Origin: an uncultured Campylobacter sp.
GTDB lineage: Bacteria > Campylobacterota > Campylobacteria > Campylobacterales > Campylobacteraceae
Direction: 5' to 3'
NCBI RefSeq assembly: GCF_938045625.1
Contig: NZ_CALIAV010000023.1
Span: forward strand, 37,754 to 101,753
DNA length: 64,000 nt
Made by a program: the position numbers and the translations under genes. A model generated the notes under the pieces. The model saw only the letters and a list, made by a program, of their open reading frames with translations. It searched no databases and had not been told where the DNA came from. This document shows positions 54,371 through 61,870 of the stretch, piece after piece. Positions within the stretch are counted from its first letter, which is position 1, and each line of letters starts with the position of its first letter.

Positions 54371-54442
54371 ATCGCTTCAAATTTACCGCCGTATCCGTAT
54401 AAATTCGTCATCAAATTTACGGATCAGCGGCGATAAATTTGA
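54371..54442. terminator. Long imperfect inverted repeat after the lipoprotein gene
   Basis: Nested pairs: ATCG/CGAT at the ends, TCAAATTTA (54377-54385) with TAAATTTGA (54434-54442, partly offset), CCGC with GCGG, and ATCCGTA (54393-54399) with TACGGAT (54418-54424). It lies 20 bases past the stop and likely ends the icd-mdh transcript. The following 54443-54600 holds only AAATTT words. Confidence 0.5.
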
Positions 54443-54649
54443 CTTCTAAAATTACTCTATGCCAAATTTTGCCGCAATGGTCGTTAAATTTGAGTCAATA
54501 AGCACAAAAACATCCGCACGAGCGTTTCAAATTTGCTCGTTTTCATACAAAAAATCTCCAAATTTTATTTTACTATCCGATTTAAATACCAAATTTAACT
54601 TAAATGCTATAAAATTATCGTTATGAGTTAAATTTTGATAAGGAAAAAT

Positions 54650-54961
54650 ATGCTGATAAAAACTGACGTTCCCGTTTGGGTCGATATCTCGCGCTGTAAG
54701 GCGTGCGATATCTGCGTGAGCTGCTGTCCTGCGGGTGTACTGGCGATGGCCGTCGAGCCGCGCGCTGTGCTAGGTAAAACGATCGAAGTGGTGCATCCGG
54801 GGGCCTGTATCGGGTGCAAAGAGTGCGAGCTGCACTGTCCCGATTTTGCTATTTACGTGGCGGAGAAGGGATTTAAATTCGCCAAACTAACCGCCGAAAG
54901 TAAAGAGCGCGCGACCGCCGTAAGAGAGAATAAATTTGAAAAATTAGAGGCTGGGCAATGA
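54650..54961 (+). CDS. oorD: 2-Oxoglutarate:acceptor oxidoreductase, delta (ferredoxin-like) subunit
   Basis: 103 residues from ATG 54650 (MLIKTDVPVWVDISRCKAC), AAGGA upstream. Two 4Fe-4S motifs: CKACDICVSCCP and CIGCKECELHCP. OorDABC oxidises 2-oxoglutarate to succinyl-CoA and CO2, replacing the NAD-linked dehydrogenase; OorD carries electrons to the acceptor. First gene of oorDABC, with a TATAAA at 54608-54613 as likely -10; its stop overlaps oorA by 4 bases. Confidence 0.94.
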   Translation: MLIKTDVPVWVDISRCKACDICVSCCPAGVLAMAVEPRAVLGKTIEVVHPGACIGCKECELHCPDFAIYVAEKGFKFAKLTAESKERATAVRENKFEKLEAGQ

Positions 54962-56118
54962 GCGAATTTTTAAATAGTAACGGCGGCAAAAGAGAGATCA
55001 TTGCTAGCGGCAACGAGTTAGTCGCGCTTGCGGCGGTTGAGTGCGGGTGTAACTTTTTCGGCGGTTATCCGATAACGCCAAGTAGCGAGATCGCACACGA
55101 ACTAAGCGTGCTGCTGCCAAAGCACGGCGGCAAATTTATCCAGATGGAGGACGAGATCGCGGGCATCTCGGTAGCCCTTGGAGCCTCGATGAGCGGTGCA
55201 AAGGCGATGACTGCAAGCTCGGGCCCCGGCATCTCGCTAAAGGCCGAGCAGATCGGGCTTGGCTTTATCGCGGAGGTGCCGCTGGTGATCGTAAACGTCA
55301 TGCGCGGCGGCCCTAGTACGGGGCTACCTACCCGCGTGGCGCAGGGCGATCTCCTGCAGGCGAAAAACCCGACCCACGGCGACGTAAACAGCATCGTTAT
55401 CGCGCCCTCAAGCCTAGAGGAGTGCTATACGCAGACCGTTCGCGCGTTTAATCTCGCCGAAAGATTCATGACGCCCGTGTTTTTGCTACTGGATGAGACG
55501 ATCGGACACATGCACGCAAAGGCCGTGCTGCCGCAGGTTAGCGAGCTGGAAATTTACTCGCGCAAGCAGTTTGGCGGCGATCCTGCAGACTACCGCCCGT
55601 ACAGGGCCGCGGCGGACGAGCCTGCCGTGCTAAATAAATTTTTCGGCGGTTACCGCTATCACGTTACGGGCCTACATCACGGCGAGACGGGATTTCCGAC
55701 CGAGGACGGCGCTGTCGTGGACTACAACATCAAGCGCCTTTTTAACAAAATTAACGCACACGCGAACGAGTTTGAGCTCTGGGAGGAGTTTATGCTGGAT
55801 GACGCGGATATTTGCATTATCGCTTTTGGCTCCGTAGCCCGCTCGGCAAAAGAAGCGGTGCTAAATTTACGCGAAAAAGGCGTGAAAGTAGGGCTTTTTA
55901 AGCCTATCACGCTATTTCCGACGCCAAGTGCGAAACTATGCGAGATCTCGGCTAAATTTAACAAAATTTTGATCTGCGAGCTAAATTTGGGCCAGTATAC
56001 GGGAGAGATAATCAAAGCTACGCTAAGAGACGACTTTAAGACGCTACTAAAAGCCAACGGCCGCCCGATCAGCCCGCAAGAAATCGCGCAGAAAATAGGA
56101 GAATTTGATGGCATTTAA
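54958..56118 (+). CDS. oorA: 2-Oxoglutarate:acceptor oxidoreductase, alpha subunit
   Basis: 386 residues with the pyrimidine-binding and domain-II parts of the oxidoreductase: GGYPITPSSEIAHELS, QMEDEIAGISVALGASMSGAKAMTASSGPGISLKAE and the transketolase C-like segment IAFGSVARSAKEAVLNLREKG. It binds CoA and part of thiamine diphosphate with OorB. Overlaps oorD by 4 bases and oorB by 11. In the H. pylori and C. jejuni enzyme all four subunits are needed. Confidence 0.96.
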   Translation: MSEFLNSNGGKREIIASGNELVALAAVECGCNFFGGYPITPSSEIAHELSVLLPKHGGKFIQMEDEIAGISVALGASMSGAKAMTASSGPGISLKAEQIGLGFIAEVPLVIVNVMRGGPSTGLPTRVAQGDLLQAKNPTHGDVNSIVIAPSSLEECYTQTVRAFNLAERFMTPVFLLLDETIGHMHAKAVLPQVSELEIYSRKQFGGDPADYRPYRAAADEPAVLNKFFGGYRYHVTGLHHGETGFPTEDGAVVDYNIKRLFNKINAHANEFELWEEFMLDDADICIIAFGSVARSAKEAVLNLREKGVKVGLFKPITLFPTPSAKLCEISAKFNKILICELNLGQYTGEIIKATLRDDFKTLLKANGRPISPQEIAQKIGEFDGI

Positions 56119-56953
56119 CTACGACGACTACCTACGCACGGACAAAATGCCGACTCTGTGGTGCTGGGGCTGCGGCGACGGCGTGATACTAAAGGCGCTA
56201 ATCCGCGCAATCGACAAGCTCGGCTGGGACATGAACGACGTGTGCGTGGTATCTGGCATCGGCTGCTCGGGGCGCTTTAGCTCATATATCAACTGCAACA
56301 CCGTCCACACGACGCACGGTCGCGCGATCGCCTATGCCACGGGTATCAAGCTAGCAAACCCCGATAAACACGTCATCGTGGTAACCGGCGACGGCGACGG
56401 GCTAGCAATAGGAGGCAATCACACGATCCACGGATGCCGCAGAAATATAAATTTAAACCACGTTTTGATAAATAACTTTATCTACGGCTTAACAAACTCC
56501 CAAACCAGTCCGACCACGCCGACTGGCTTTTGGACGGTGACGGCGCAGTACGGCAACGTCGATCCAAATTTCGACGCGTGCAAGCTCGCAACCGCCGCAG
56601 GAGCGACATTTGTAGCTCGCAGTAGCGTGATAGAGCCCGCAAAGCTGGAAAAGATATTTGCCGAGGGATTCGAGCACGACGGATACAGCTTTTTTGACGT
56701 ATTTTCAAACTGCCACATAAATCTGGGTCGCAAAAACAAAATGGGCCAAGCTACGCAGATGCTCGAGTGGATCGACGATCGCACGGTGAGCAAGGCTAAA
56801 TTTGATGCAATGAGCGAGGATGAGCGCGAGGGTAAATTTCCACTCGGAGTGCTGCACAAAGACGAGTCGCGCATGGAGTATGCGAAGGCCTACGACATGG
56901 TGATAAAGGCCGCCAGAGACGGGGAGAAAATAGACTTTGGAGCGCTAAAATGA
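56108..56953 (+). CDS. oorB: 2-Oxoglutarate:acceptor oxidoreductase, beta subunit
   Basis: 281 residues from ATG 56108 (AGGAG upstream; a TTG three bases earlier is possible). Thiamine diphosphate/Mg site GDGDGLAIGGNHTIHGCRRN, cluster Cys in WCWGCGDGVIL and GIGCSGR, and YGLTNSQTSPTTP. It holds the catalytic cofactor. Coupled to oorA (11 bases overlap) and oorC (4 bases). Confidence 0.96.
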   Translation: MAFNYDDYLRTDKMPTLWCWGCGDGVILKALIRAIDKLGWDMNDVCVVSGIGCSGRFSSYINCNTVHTTHGRAIAYATGIKLANPDKHVIVVTGDGDGLAIGGNHTIHGCRRNINLNHVLINNFIYGLTNSQTSPTTPTGFWTVTAQYGNVDPNFDACKLATAAGATFVARSSVIEPAKLEKIFAEGFEHDGYSFFDVFSNCHINLGRKNKMGQATQMLEWIDDRTVSKAKFDAMSEDEREGKFPLGVLHKDESRMEYAKAYDMVIKAARDGEKIDFGALK

Positions 56954-57510
56954 AAAGGCAGTTGAGATTCGTCGGAGTGGGCGGTCAGGGCGTGATTTTA
57001 GCGGGCGAGATCTTAGCCGCGGCTAAAATCGAGGAGGGCGGATACGGCGTCAAAGCCTCGACCTATACCTCACAGGTGCGCGGCGGACCGACAAAGGTCG
57101 ATATCATCTTAAGCGAGCGAGAGATATTTTATCCGTACGCAAACGAGGGCGAGATCGAGTTTATGCTCGCTACCGCGCAGGTTAGCTTTGAGCAGTTTAA
57201 AGACGGCGTAAAAAATGGCGGCATCATCGTCGTGGAGCCAAATTTGGTTCGCGCTAGCGACGAGGATAAAAAACGGTGGAAAATCTACGAAATACCGATC
57301 ATCTCCATCGCCAAAGACGAGGTCGGCAACGTAATAACTCAAAGCGTCGTCGCGCTCGCAGTCGCCGTGCAGATGAGCGGTTGCCTGGATACCGAGCTAG
57401 TTAAACGCGTGATGCTCTCAAAAGTACCTAAAAAAGTCTACGCCGAGAACGAAAAAGCCTACGAGCTTGGACTTAAATACGCCAAAATTTGCATAGTAAA
57501 CGACAAATAA
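56950..57510 (+). CDS. oorC: 2-Oxoglutarate:acceptor oxidoreductase, gamma subunit
   Basis: 186 residues, the gamma domain of the oxidoreductase family: RFVGVGGQGVILAGEILA, YGVKASTYTSQVRGGPTKVDIILS. It shapes the CoA site. Last gene of oorDABC. The stop is followed by an 82-base spacer with the fldA promoter. Confidence 0.95.
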   Translation: MKRQLRFVGVGGQGVILAGEILAAAKIEEGGYGVKASTYTSQVRGGPTKVDIILSEREIFYPYANEGEIEFMLATAQVSFEQFKDGVKNGGIIVVEPNLVRASDEDKKRWKIYEIPIISIAKDEVGNVITQSVVALAVAVQMSGCLDTELVKRVMLSKVPKKVYAENEKAYELGLKYAKICIVNDK

Positions 57511-57550
57511 AAGCGTGATTTGAAATAAGATAAATTAAGTATCATTTCGT

Positions 57551-57586
57551 TATAATTCAGGTATTAATTTATTTGATTTTAAGGAG
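57551..57586 (+). promoter_or_regulatory. Promoter and ribosome binding site of flavodoxin
   Basis: TATAAT at 57551-57556, AAGGAG at 57581-57586, ATG at 57593. Confidence 0.65.
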
Positions 57587-57592
57587 AACGAA

Positions 57593-58072
57593 ATGAGCGT
57601 TGGTATTTTTTACACGACGACAAAGGGGTACACAAAGAGCGCGTGCGAGTATCTAGCGGGCAAAATAGGAGCGCAGCTAATAGACGTAAAGAGCGCAGGG
57701 GCGGAGGATTTTGCTAAATTTGACGTTATCATCGTAGCGGCGCCTAGCTACGGCGACGGCGAGTTACAGTCTGACTGGACGGAGAAACTTCCGCTTTTAA
57801 AAGCCGGCAGTAAAGGCAAAAAAGCCGCCATCGTAGCCATCGGCAATCAAGCCAACCACCCGCAAACGCTTTTTAGCGGCGCGGTGGATTTTCTGCCTTA
57901 TCTAAAAGATGCGCAAATTTTCGGCGCTAGCGACGTGGACGGATATAAATTTAACCACTCATCGTTTTTATTAAACGGCAAATTTATCGGCCTAGCACTT
58001 GACGTTAAAGGCGATGAAAACTACGCAAAACGTATCGACAAATGGGTTGAGGAAAACAAGTCTAATTTTTAA
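57593..58072 (+). CDS. fldA: Flavodoxin
   Basis: 159 residues with the FMN-binding loop YTTTKGYTKSACEYLA (TxTGxT-like, here TTTKGYT) and PSYGDGELQSDW for the isoalloxazine ring. In epsilonproteobacteria flavodoxin accepts electrons from pyruvate and oxoglutarate oxidoreductases, so its place after oorDABC makes sense. The phosphate loop has Lys where many flavodoxins have Gly/Asn. Own promoter and terminator. Confidence 0.93.
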   Translation: MSVGIFYTTTKGYTKSACEYLAGKIGAQLIDVKSAGAEDFAKFDVIIVAAPSYGDGELQSDWTEKLPLLKAGSKGKKAAIVAIGNQANHPQTLFSGAVDFLPYLKDAQIFGASDVDGYKFNHSSFLLNGKFIGLALDVKGDENYAKRIDKWVEENKSNF

Positions 58073-58231
58073 TTTATTCTACTTCCTGCCGCTTCGCTAG
58101 CTAAATTTGCGGAGCGGACGACCTTTTTCTGCTCACGGCATTAAATTTATTAGTTAACGGCGACGGCAAAATTTGGCGCTTGCGACAATGACTCAAATTT
58201 GATGGTAAATTAGCAAAAAAAGCAAGATGTA

Positions 58232-58257
58232 AAAAGGGGCCAAATTTAGCCCCTTTT
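58232..58257. terminator. Bidirectional terminator between fldA and the S-layer gene
   Basis: AAAAGGGGC (58232-58240) pairs with GCCCCTTTT (58249-58257), loop CAAATTTA. T-runs on both strands; convergent genes end on both sides (58072 and 58268). Confidence 0.8.
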
Positions 58258-58267
58258 AGTTTTAAGT

Positions 58268-61243
58268 TTAGCTTAACGTCGTGTATCCGCCGTCTACGTC
58301 GCTAAATCCTGCGCCGTAAGCTACGCCGGAGATTTTGACTAGAGTGTCGCTACCTTCTTGATAGCCTTCCACACCGTCCGTATTTAGCGCTAGATATGCA
58401 TTAAATTTATCCGCTCCTACGTTTTCTAGGAAATAAGCGCCTTCGCCGTTTTTTAAATTTGCGAGCTTTTCCGTCAAATTTGACGAATCCGTGCCGTCTG
58501 CGGCCTTTGAAATTTTTGCGATATTGTCAGGCAGTTTGATTTTTTCTTTCTCGGATATTTTCATCATACCCGTGCCTGATTCTATCGATATTTCTTTTTG
58601 ATCCGGATTTTGGGCGAGCGTTTCTTTGAGATCAAATTCCTCTTTGCTCAAAAACGATCCATTATTTCCCTGGGCTTTTGAGATGAGAGTTGTTTTATCA
58701 GAGTTTATATTTTCATAGATTTTAAACGTCGTTTGCGTATCTCCGATATGGGCTACGGCTTTTTTATCTAGCGCTTTGTCTGTTATAGTCGCAGTTCCTT
58801 CAAAGCCTTTGGTTACGTTATCTAGCGGGGCGATATTCCACGGCGTAGACAAATCCGTAACGAGAGGTGATTTTGATGTGAGTAACGAAGCGTCACTATC
58901 TGGGCTAACGTCAAATTTGATAGTTTTGTTAGCGTATTGTGAGCTAGTAGATAGGGCTGATTTTATCTGCTCGTTTTCGTATGTAACGTCTATGGTTCTA
59001 TCGTTTTTACTGTAAGTAGAGTCTTGCAATACCTGCTTTATTAGCTTGTTTGATGCGTCGTAGGTTTTTGTGACGGTTTGGATAACCCTGCCGCCTTCAT
59101 TATTGCTTAGGGCTTTTACGATCTCGGCGTTTGGAGTGGATTTGTCTATCTCGTAAACCTTTGCTCTAGTTTGCCAACCGGTCGTATTTAGCACTTTTTC
59201 GTTTTTATCGAAAAATACTCCTTGGGCAAATTTAAACCCGCTATTTTCGTCTTGAGCTCTCTCAAAAACTATTTGGTACGTCTTGTTTGCTACCGTATCT
59301 TCGTATTCCCAGATTTTAGATTTTCCATCTACTACATCTTTAGCTGCCGCATCTTTAAAACTAGACGGAGTCGGAACGGTAAAATCGGAGTTTAGTTTAT
59401 TATAGATCGAGGTTGCACCGTCTTTTAACTCCGTAAATTTGCTTCTATATTCGACGTTTTTTACCTCTATCAGCGTATCGCTACCATCTTGATAGCCCTC
59501 TACGCCGTCGGTATTTAGCACCATATAGGCGTTAAATTTATCTTCTCCTACGTTTTGCAAGAAGTACTGTGCCTTGCCGACTCCGAGCGTAGATAGTTTT
59601 TCCTCGATATTTTCTAGATTTACGTCCTCTTGCGCTCTTGCTAGCTCGGTGATGTTTGATGGAAGCATGATTTTATCTTGAGCGTTGTCTAGTACGGCCA
59701 TTTTTGAGCCGTTTGATAGATTGTTCGTATCGGCGTTGATGCTTATTTTTTTCAAATTTGCATTTTCTTGTAGGGTCTGGGCTATATCGAAAGTATCGAC
59801 TCCGTAGCTGCTATTGACTGTATATGCAGCCTTTGACACTAGCGTTACGTCGTCTGAGAATCGTCCGTCGTACGCTCGGTAGACCACTTCGTCTTTTCCG
59901 ATATCGGCGGTCCATTTCGTATCTAGCGCGCTATCTGTTACCGTGACTTTACCTTTGTAGTTGAAATTCGGCGCAAGAGGGCTTAGATGTTCGGGCGAGC
60001 TTGCGTTTAGATACAACTTGCCTTTGAAGTCTAGATTTTCGCTATCTTTACTGATCTCAAAGTTTATATCGGTATTTGCGTATTTTGGATCTGTTTTGCT
60101 AGCATAGCTTAGCTTGCCGTCCTCGTAGGTTAGAGTGAGCTTTTGTCCGTCGCTTCTTTCTAGTATTTTTTCTTCCAGTACGCCTTTTTCGTCAAATTTA
60201 TCTCTAGTGACGTCTCCTATTTTTGAGACGCTAGGCGTGTATTCTTCGGTTACTTTGTAGCCGCCTTTTTCATAAATTTTATAAGCTGAGATCTTGTAGT
60301 CCTTGATCATATTTTCGCCGTTATAAAATTTGCCGTCAGGCATATCTACTTTTATATCGGAGTTTTCTGGCTGAGCGTCTCTTTTGCCAAATTCTATCCT
60401 ATACGTTACGCCCGTCGTGTCATTTGAGTATTCCCAGGTAAAGGCCTTGCCGTCTTTTACGTCGATCGGTTTCATGGCTGCTTTGCCGGTTTGCTCGTTG
60501 ACCTCATACACTCCGTTATCTTTGTCGTCCCTAGATAATACGTCTTTTACAGCATCGTATTGTGTTTTTATGAAATTTATCTTTGCATTATCCGTACTAT
60601 CTAGGGTTTTGATAGCGTCTACGTGAGATTTTATATACTCAAAATGCTTAACGATATTTGCCGAAGTATCTTTTATTACAAATTTATCGCCATTTGCTTT
60701 TTTGTCTTTTAGCGCTATAAAGGTAGCGATATCTAACATAAAATCTTTACTATCGTCTATAAAAAATTTCTCTACCGAACTGCTTTTTATCAAATTTAGA
60801 TGATCGCTCGTTACGTTATGTAGCCAAATTTTACCTTCGGAAATTTTGTTTAGTAGCGCCGTAGTAGCCTTGCTGGCGTCTAGCGTAAAGCTACCGCTAA
60901 ATTTGATAGATAGGACGTATTTTAAATTTGAGACGATTTTATCTATATTGTTTTGTATATTTCCGGCTTCGTCTTCTATGATAAACGATGTGTTTTCGTC
61001 GGTAATACTTGCAGCTTTTTCCAAAAACGCCTTAACGTCGGTTTTTTCGATGATGGGATCAGGGTCGGGTTTTGGTTCCGGTTTGGGATCTGGTTTTGGC
61101 TCCGGAGTAGGGATGTAATCTTTATCGTAGTTTGGAAATTGACTTTTTATCTCGCTTTCGCTTTTTCCGGTTACTTGCGATATTACGGATATTTTATCGT
61201 TTTTGCTTAGCGATTCGTCTAGTTTTGAGTTATCTAGCGTCAA
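58268..61243 (-). CDS. S-layer-like surface protein, main part (frame after a frameshift)
   Basis: 991 codons that continue the protein begun at 61799 once one base is removed near 61317. Order: helical segment, a Pro/Lys/Asp linker (about 46-63, PTPEPKPDPKPEPKPDPDP), a leucine-rich-like region (100-240), then two tandem homologous modules, residues about 266-605 and 641-985. Both modules carry GVEGYQ(D/E)GSDTL and FNAY..LNTDGVEGY. No Cys at all, high Asp/Asn/Lys/Thr, and a C-terminus ending GGYTTLS, as in S-layer proteins sent out by type I secretion. No transporter genes are in the window. Its own ATG at 61243 lacks a ribosome binding site. Confidence 0.8.
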   Translation of the reverse strand: MTLDNSKLDESLSKNDKISVISQVTGKSESEIKSQFPNYDKDYIPTPEPKPDPKPEPKPDPDPIIEKTDVKAFLEKAASITDENTSFIIEDEAGNIQNNIDKIVSNLKYVLSIKFSGSFTLDASKATTALLNKISEGKIWLHNVTSDHLNLIKSSSVEKFFIDDSKDFMLDIATFIALKDKKANGDKFVIKDTSANIVKHFEYIKSHVDAIKTLDSTDNAKINFIKTQYDAVKDVLSRDDKDNGVYEVNEQTGKAAMKPIDVKDGKAFTWEYSNDTTGVTYRIEFGKRDAQPENSDIKVDMPDGKFYNGENMIKDYKISAYKIYEKGGYKVTEEYTPSVSKIGDVTRDKFDEKGVLEEKILERSDGQKLTLTYEDGKLSYASKTDPKYANTDINFEISKDSENLDFKGKLYLNASSPEHLSPLAPNFNYKGKVTVTDSALDTKWTADIGKDEVVYRAYDGRFSDDVTLVSKAAYTVNSSYGVDTFDIAQTLQENANLKKISINADTNNLSNGSKMAVLDNAQDKIMLPSNITELARAQEDVNLENIEEKLSTLGVGKAQYFLQNVGEDKFNAYMVLNTDGVEGYQDGSDTLIEVKNVEYRSKFTELKDGATSIYNKLNSDFTVPTPSSFKDAAAKDVVDGKSKIWEYEDTVANKTYQIVFERAQDENSGFKFAQGVFFDKNEKVLNTTGWQTRAKVYEIDKSTPNAEIVKALSNNEGGRVIQTVTKTYDASNKLIKQVLQDSTYSKNDRTIDVTYENEQIKSALSTSSQYANKTIKFDVSPDSDASLLTSKSPLVTDLSTPWNIAPLDNVTKGFEGTATITDKALDKKAVAHIGDTQTTFKIYENINSDKTTLISKAQGNNGSFLSKEEFDLKETLAQNPDQKEISIESGTGMMKISEKEKIKLPDNIAKISKAADGTDSSNLTEKLANLKNGEGAYFLENVGADKFNAYLALNTDGVEGYQEGSDTLVKISGVAYGAGFSDVDGGYTTLS
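58289..59323 (-). repeat. S-layer protein tandem module B
   Basis: Codes residues about 641-985 of the main part; aligns with module A across KIWEYEDTVANKTYQIVFE, ATITDKALDKK, AYFLENVGADKFNAYLALN. The match is at protein level with visible divergence. Confidence 0.65.
59429..60448 (-). repeat. S-layer protein tandem module A
   Basis: Codes residues about 266-605; counterpart stretches are FTWEYSNDTTGVTYRIEFG, VTVTDSALDTK and QYFLQNVGEDKFNAYMVLN. Confidence 0.65.
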
Positions 61244-61799
61244 ATTTGATTTGTTTTTTATGATGACGTTTTTTATATCCTGAGCGGAAGATGTCGCCGT
61301 TATAGCGTCGTTTATTTTTAAACAAAGAATTTAAAGCGATTTTTATATCGCCGCCCGGTATGTCTTGTACGCTATCGGCTACGACGTTTGAGGCGATGAT
61401 TTTGTTTATCAGCGTTTTATGCGCGTCTCTAGTGGCGGCATCCGAGCTTTGCGCGTGGACCGGGTTTAGCGCCGCTTTTAAGATCTCGCTTACGACTTGA
61501 CCTCTGTCATTTGTATTATTTAGCATATTTACCCAGCCTGCTTTTCCGCCGACGTCGGTATTTTCATCCTTGTTTAACAATGTTGCATAAATATGCTTGA
61601 TGAAATTTTCGTTGCTCTCCAGGCTTTTGCCAAAAAACTCCTTCGACGCCGTCGTATCCAGCATCAAATTTGCAATGTTAGATAAACTTGAATTTTTAGC
61701 ATTTGCCGATTTTAGCCAGGCTTCATTACCTGCACCTTCGCTAGATCTGCCAAATAGGGCAACATAAAGTCCTGAAATTTGTGACTTGGTTAAAGACAT
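61230..61799 (-). CDS. S-layer-like surface protein, N-terminal part before the frameshift
   Basis: ATG 61799 (MSLTKSQISGLYVALFGRSS) follows AAAGG at a spacing of 7; the GTG two codons upstream is too close to it. The DUF4214 pattern LYVALFGRSSEGAGNEAWL, LSNIANLMLDTTASKEFFGKSL and IYATLLNKDENTDVGGKAGW resembles the N-terminus of C. fetus SapA, which attaches the S-layer to LPS. After about residue 160 this frame turns into basic, unlikely sequence (KRRYNGDIFRSGYKKRHHKK), while the +1 frame continues KINDAITATSSAQDIKNVII and joins the main part. One base too many in an A-run (T-run 61315-61319 on the plus strand) explains it. Confidence 0.78.
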   Translation of the reverse strand: MSLTKSQISGLYVALFGRSSEGAGNEAWLKSANAKNSSLSNIANLMLDTTASKEFFGKSLESNENFIKHIYATLLNKDENTDVGGKAGWVNMLNNTNDRGQVVSEILKAALNPVHAQSSDAATRDAHKTLINKIIASNVVADSVQDIPGGDIKIALNSLFKNKRRYNGDIFRSGYKKRHHKKQIKFDAR

Positions 61800-61805
61800 T
61801 TTCAC

Positions 61806-61870
61806 ACCTTTAAATTTTATTTTTTAAATATACGTGTGGAATATTTAAAATTTTATTATTAGCTAGCACT
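61806..61870. other. Junction of Campylobacter and Fusobacterium-like sequence
   Basis: Left of this patch every gene is Campylobacter-like with frequent GCG, GGC and CTA codons; right of it A+T rises sharply and codons become AGA, GGA, TTA, ACA. The autotransporter frame turns into unlike residues (LNIPHVYLKNKI) in this patch and stops at 61810, ten bases before the S-layer ATG. Confidence 0.7.

Noticed and set aside
53600..58080. Genomic island around the oor genes
   Set aside because: The oor and flavodoxin genes are core in epsilonproteobacteria and have the composition of their neighbours; only the lipoprotein gene looks different.
61310..61325. Programmed frameshifting in the S-layer gene
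   Set aside because: The shift needed is +1 and the run is only five A without a rare codon or stop in the slip site; an indel is more likely.
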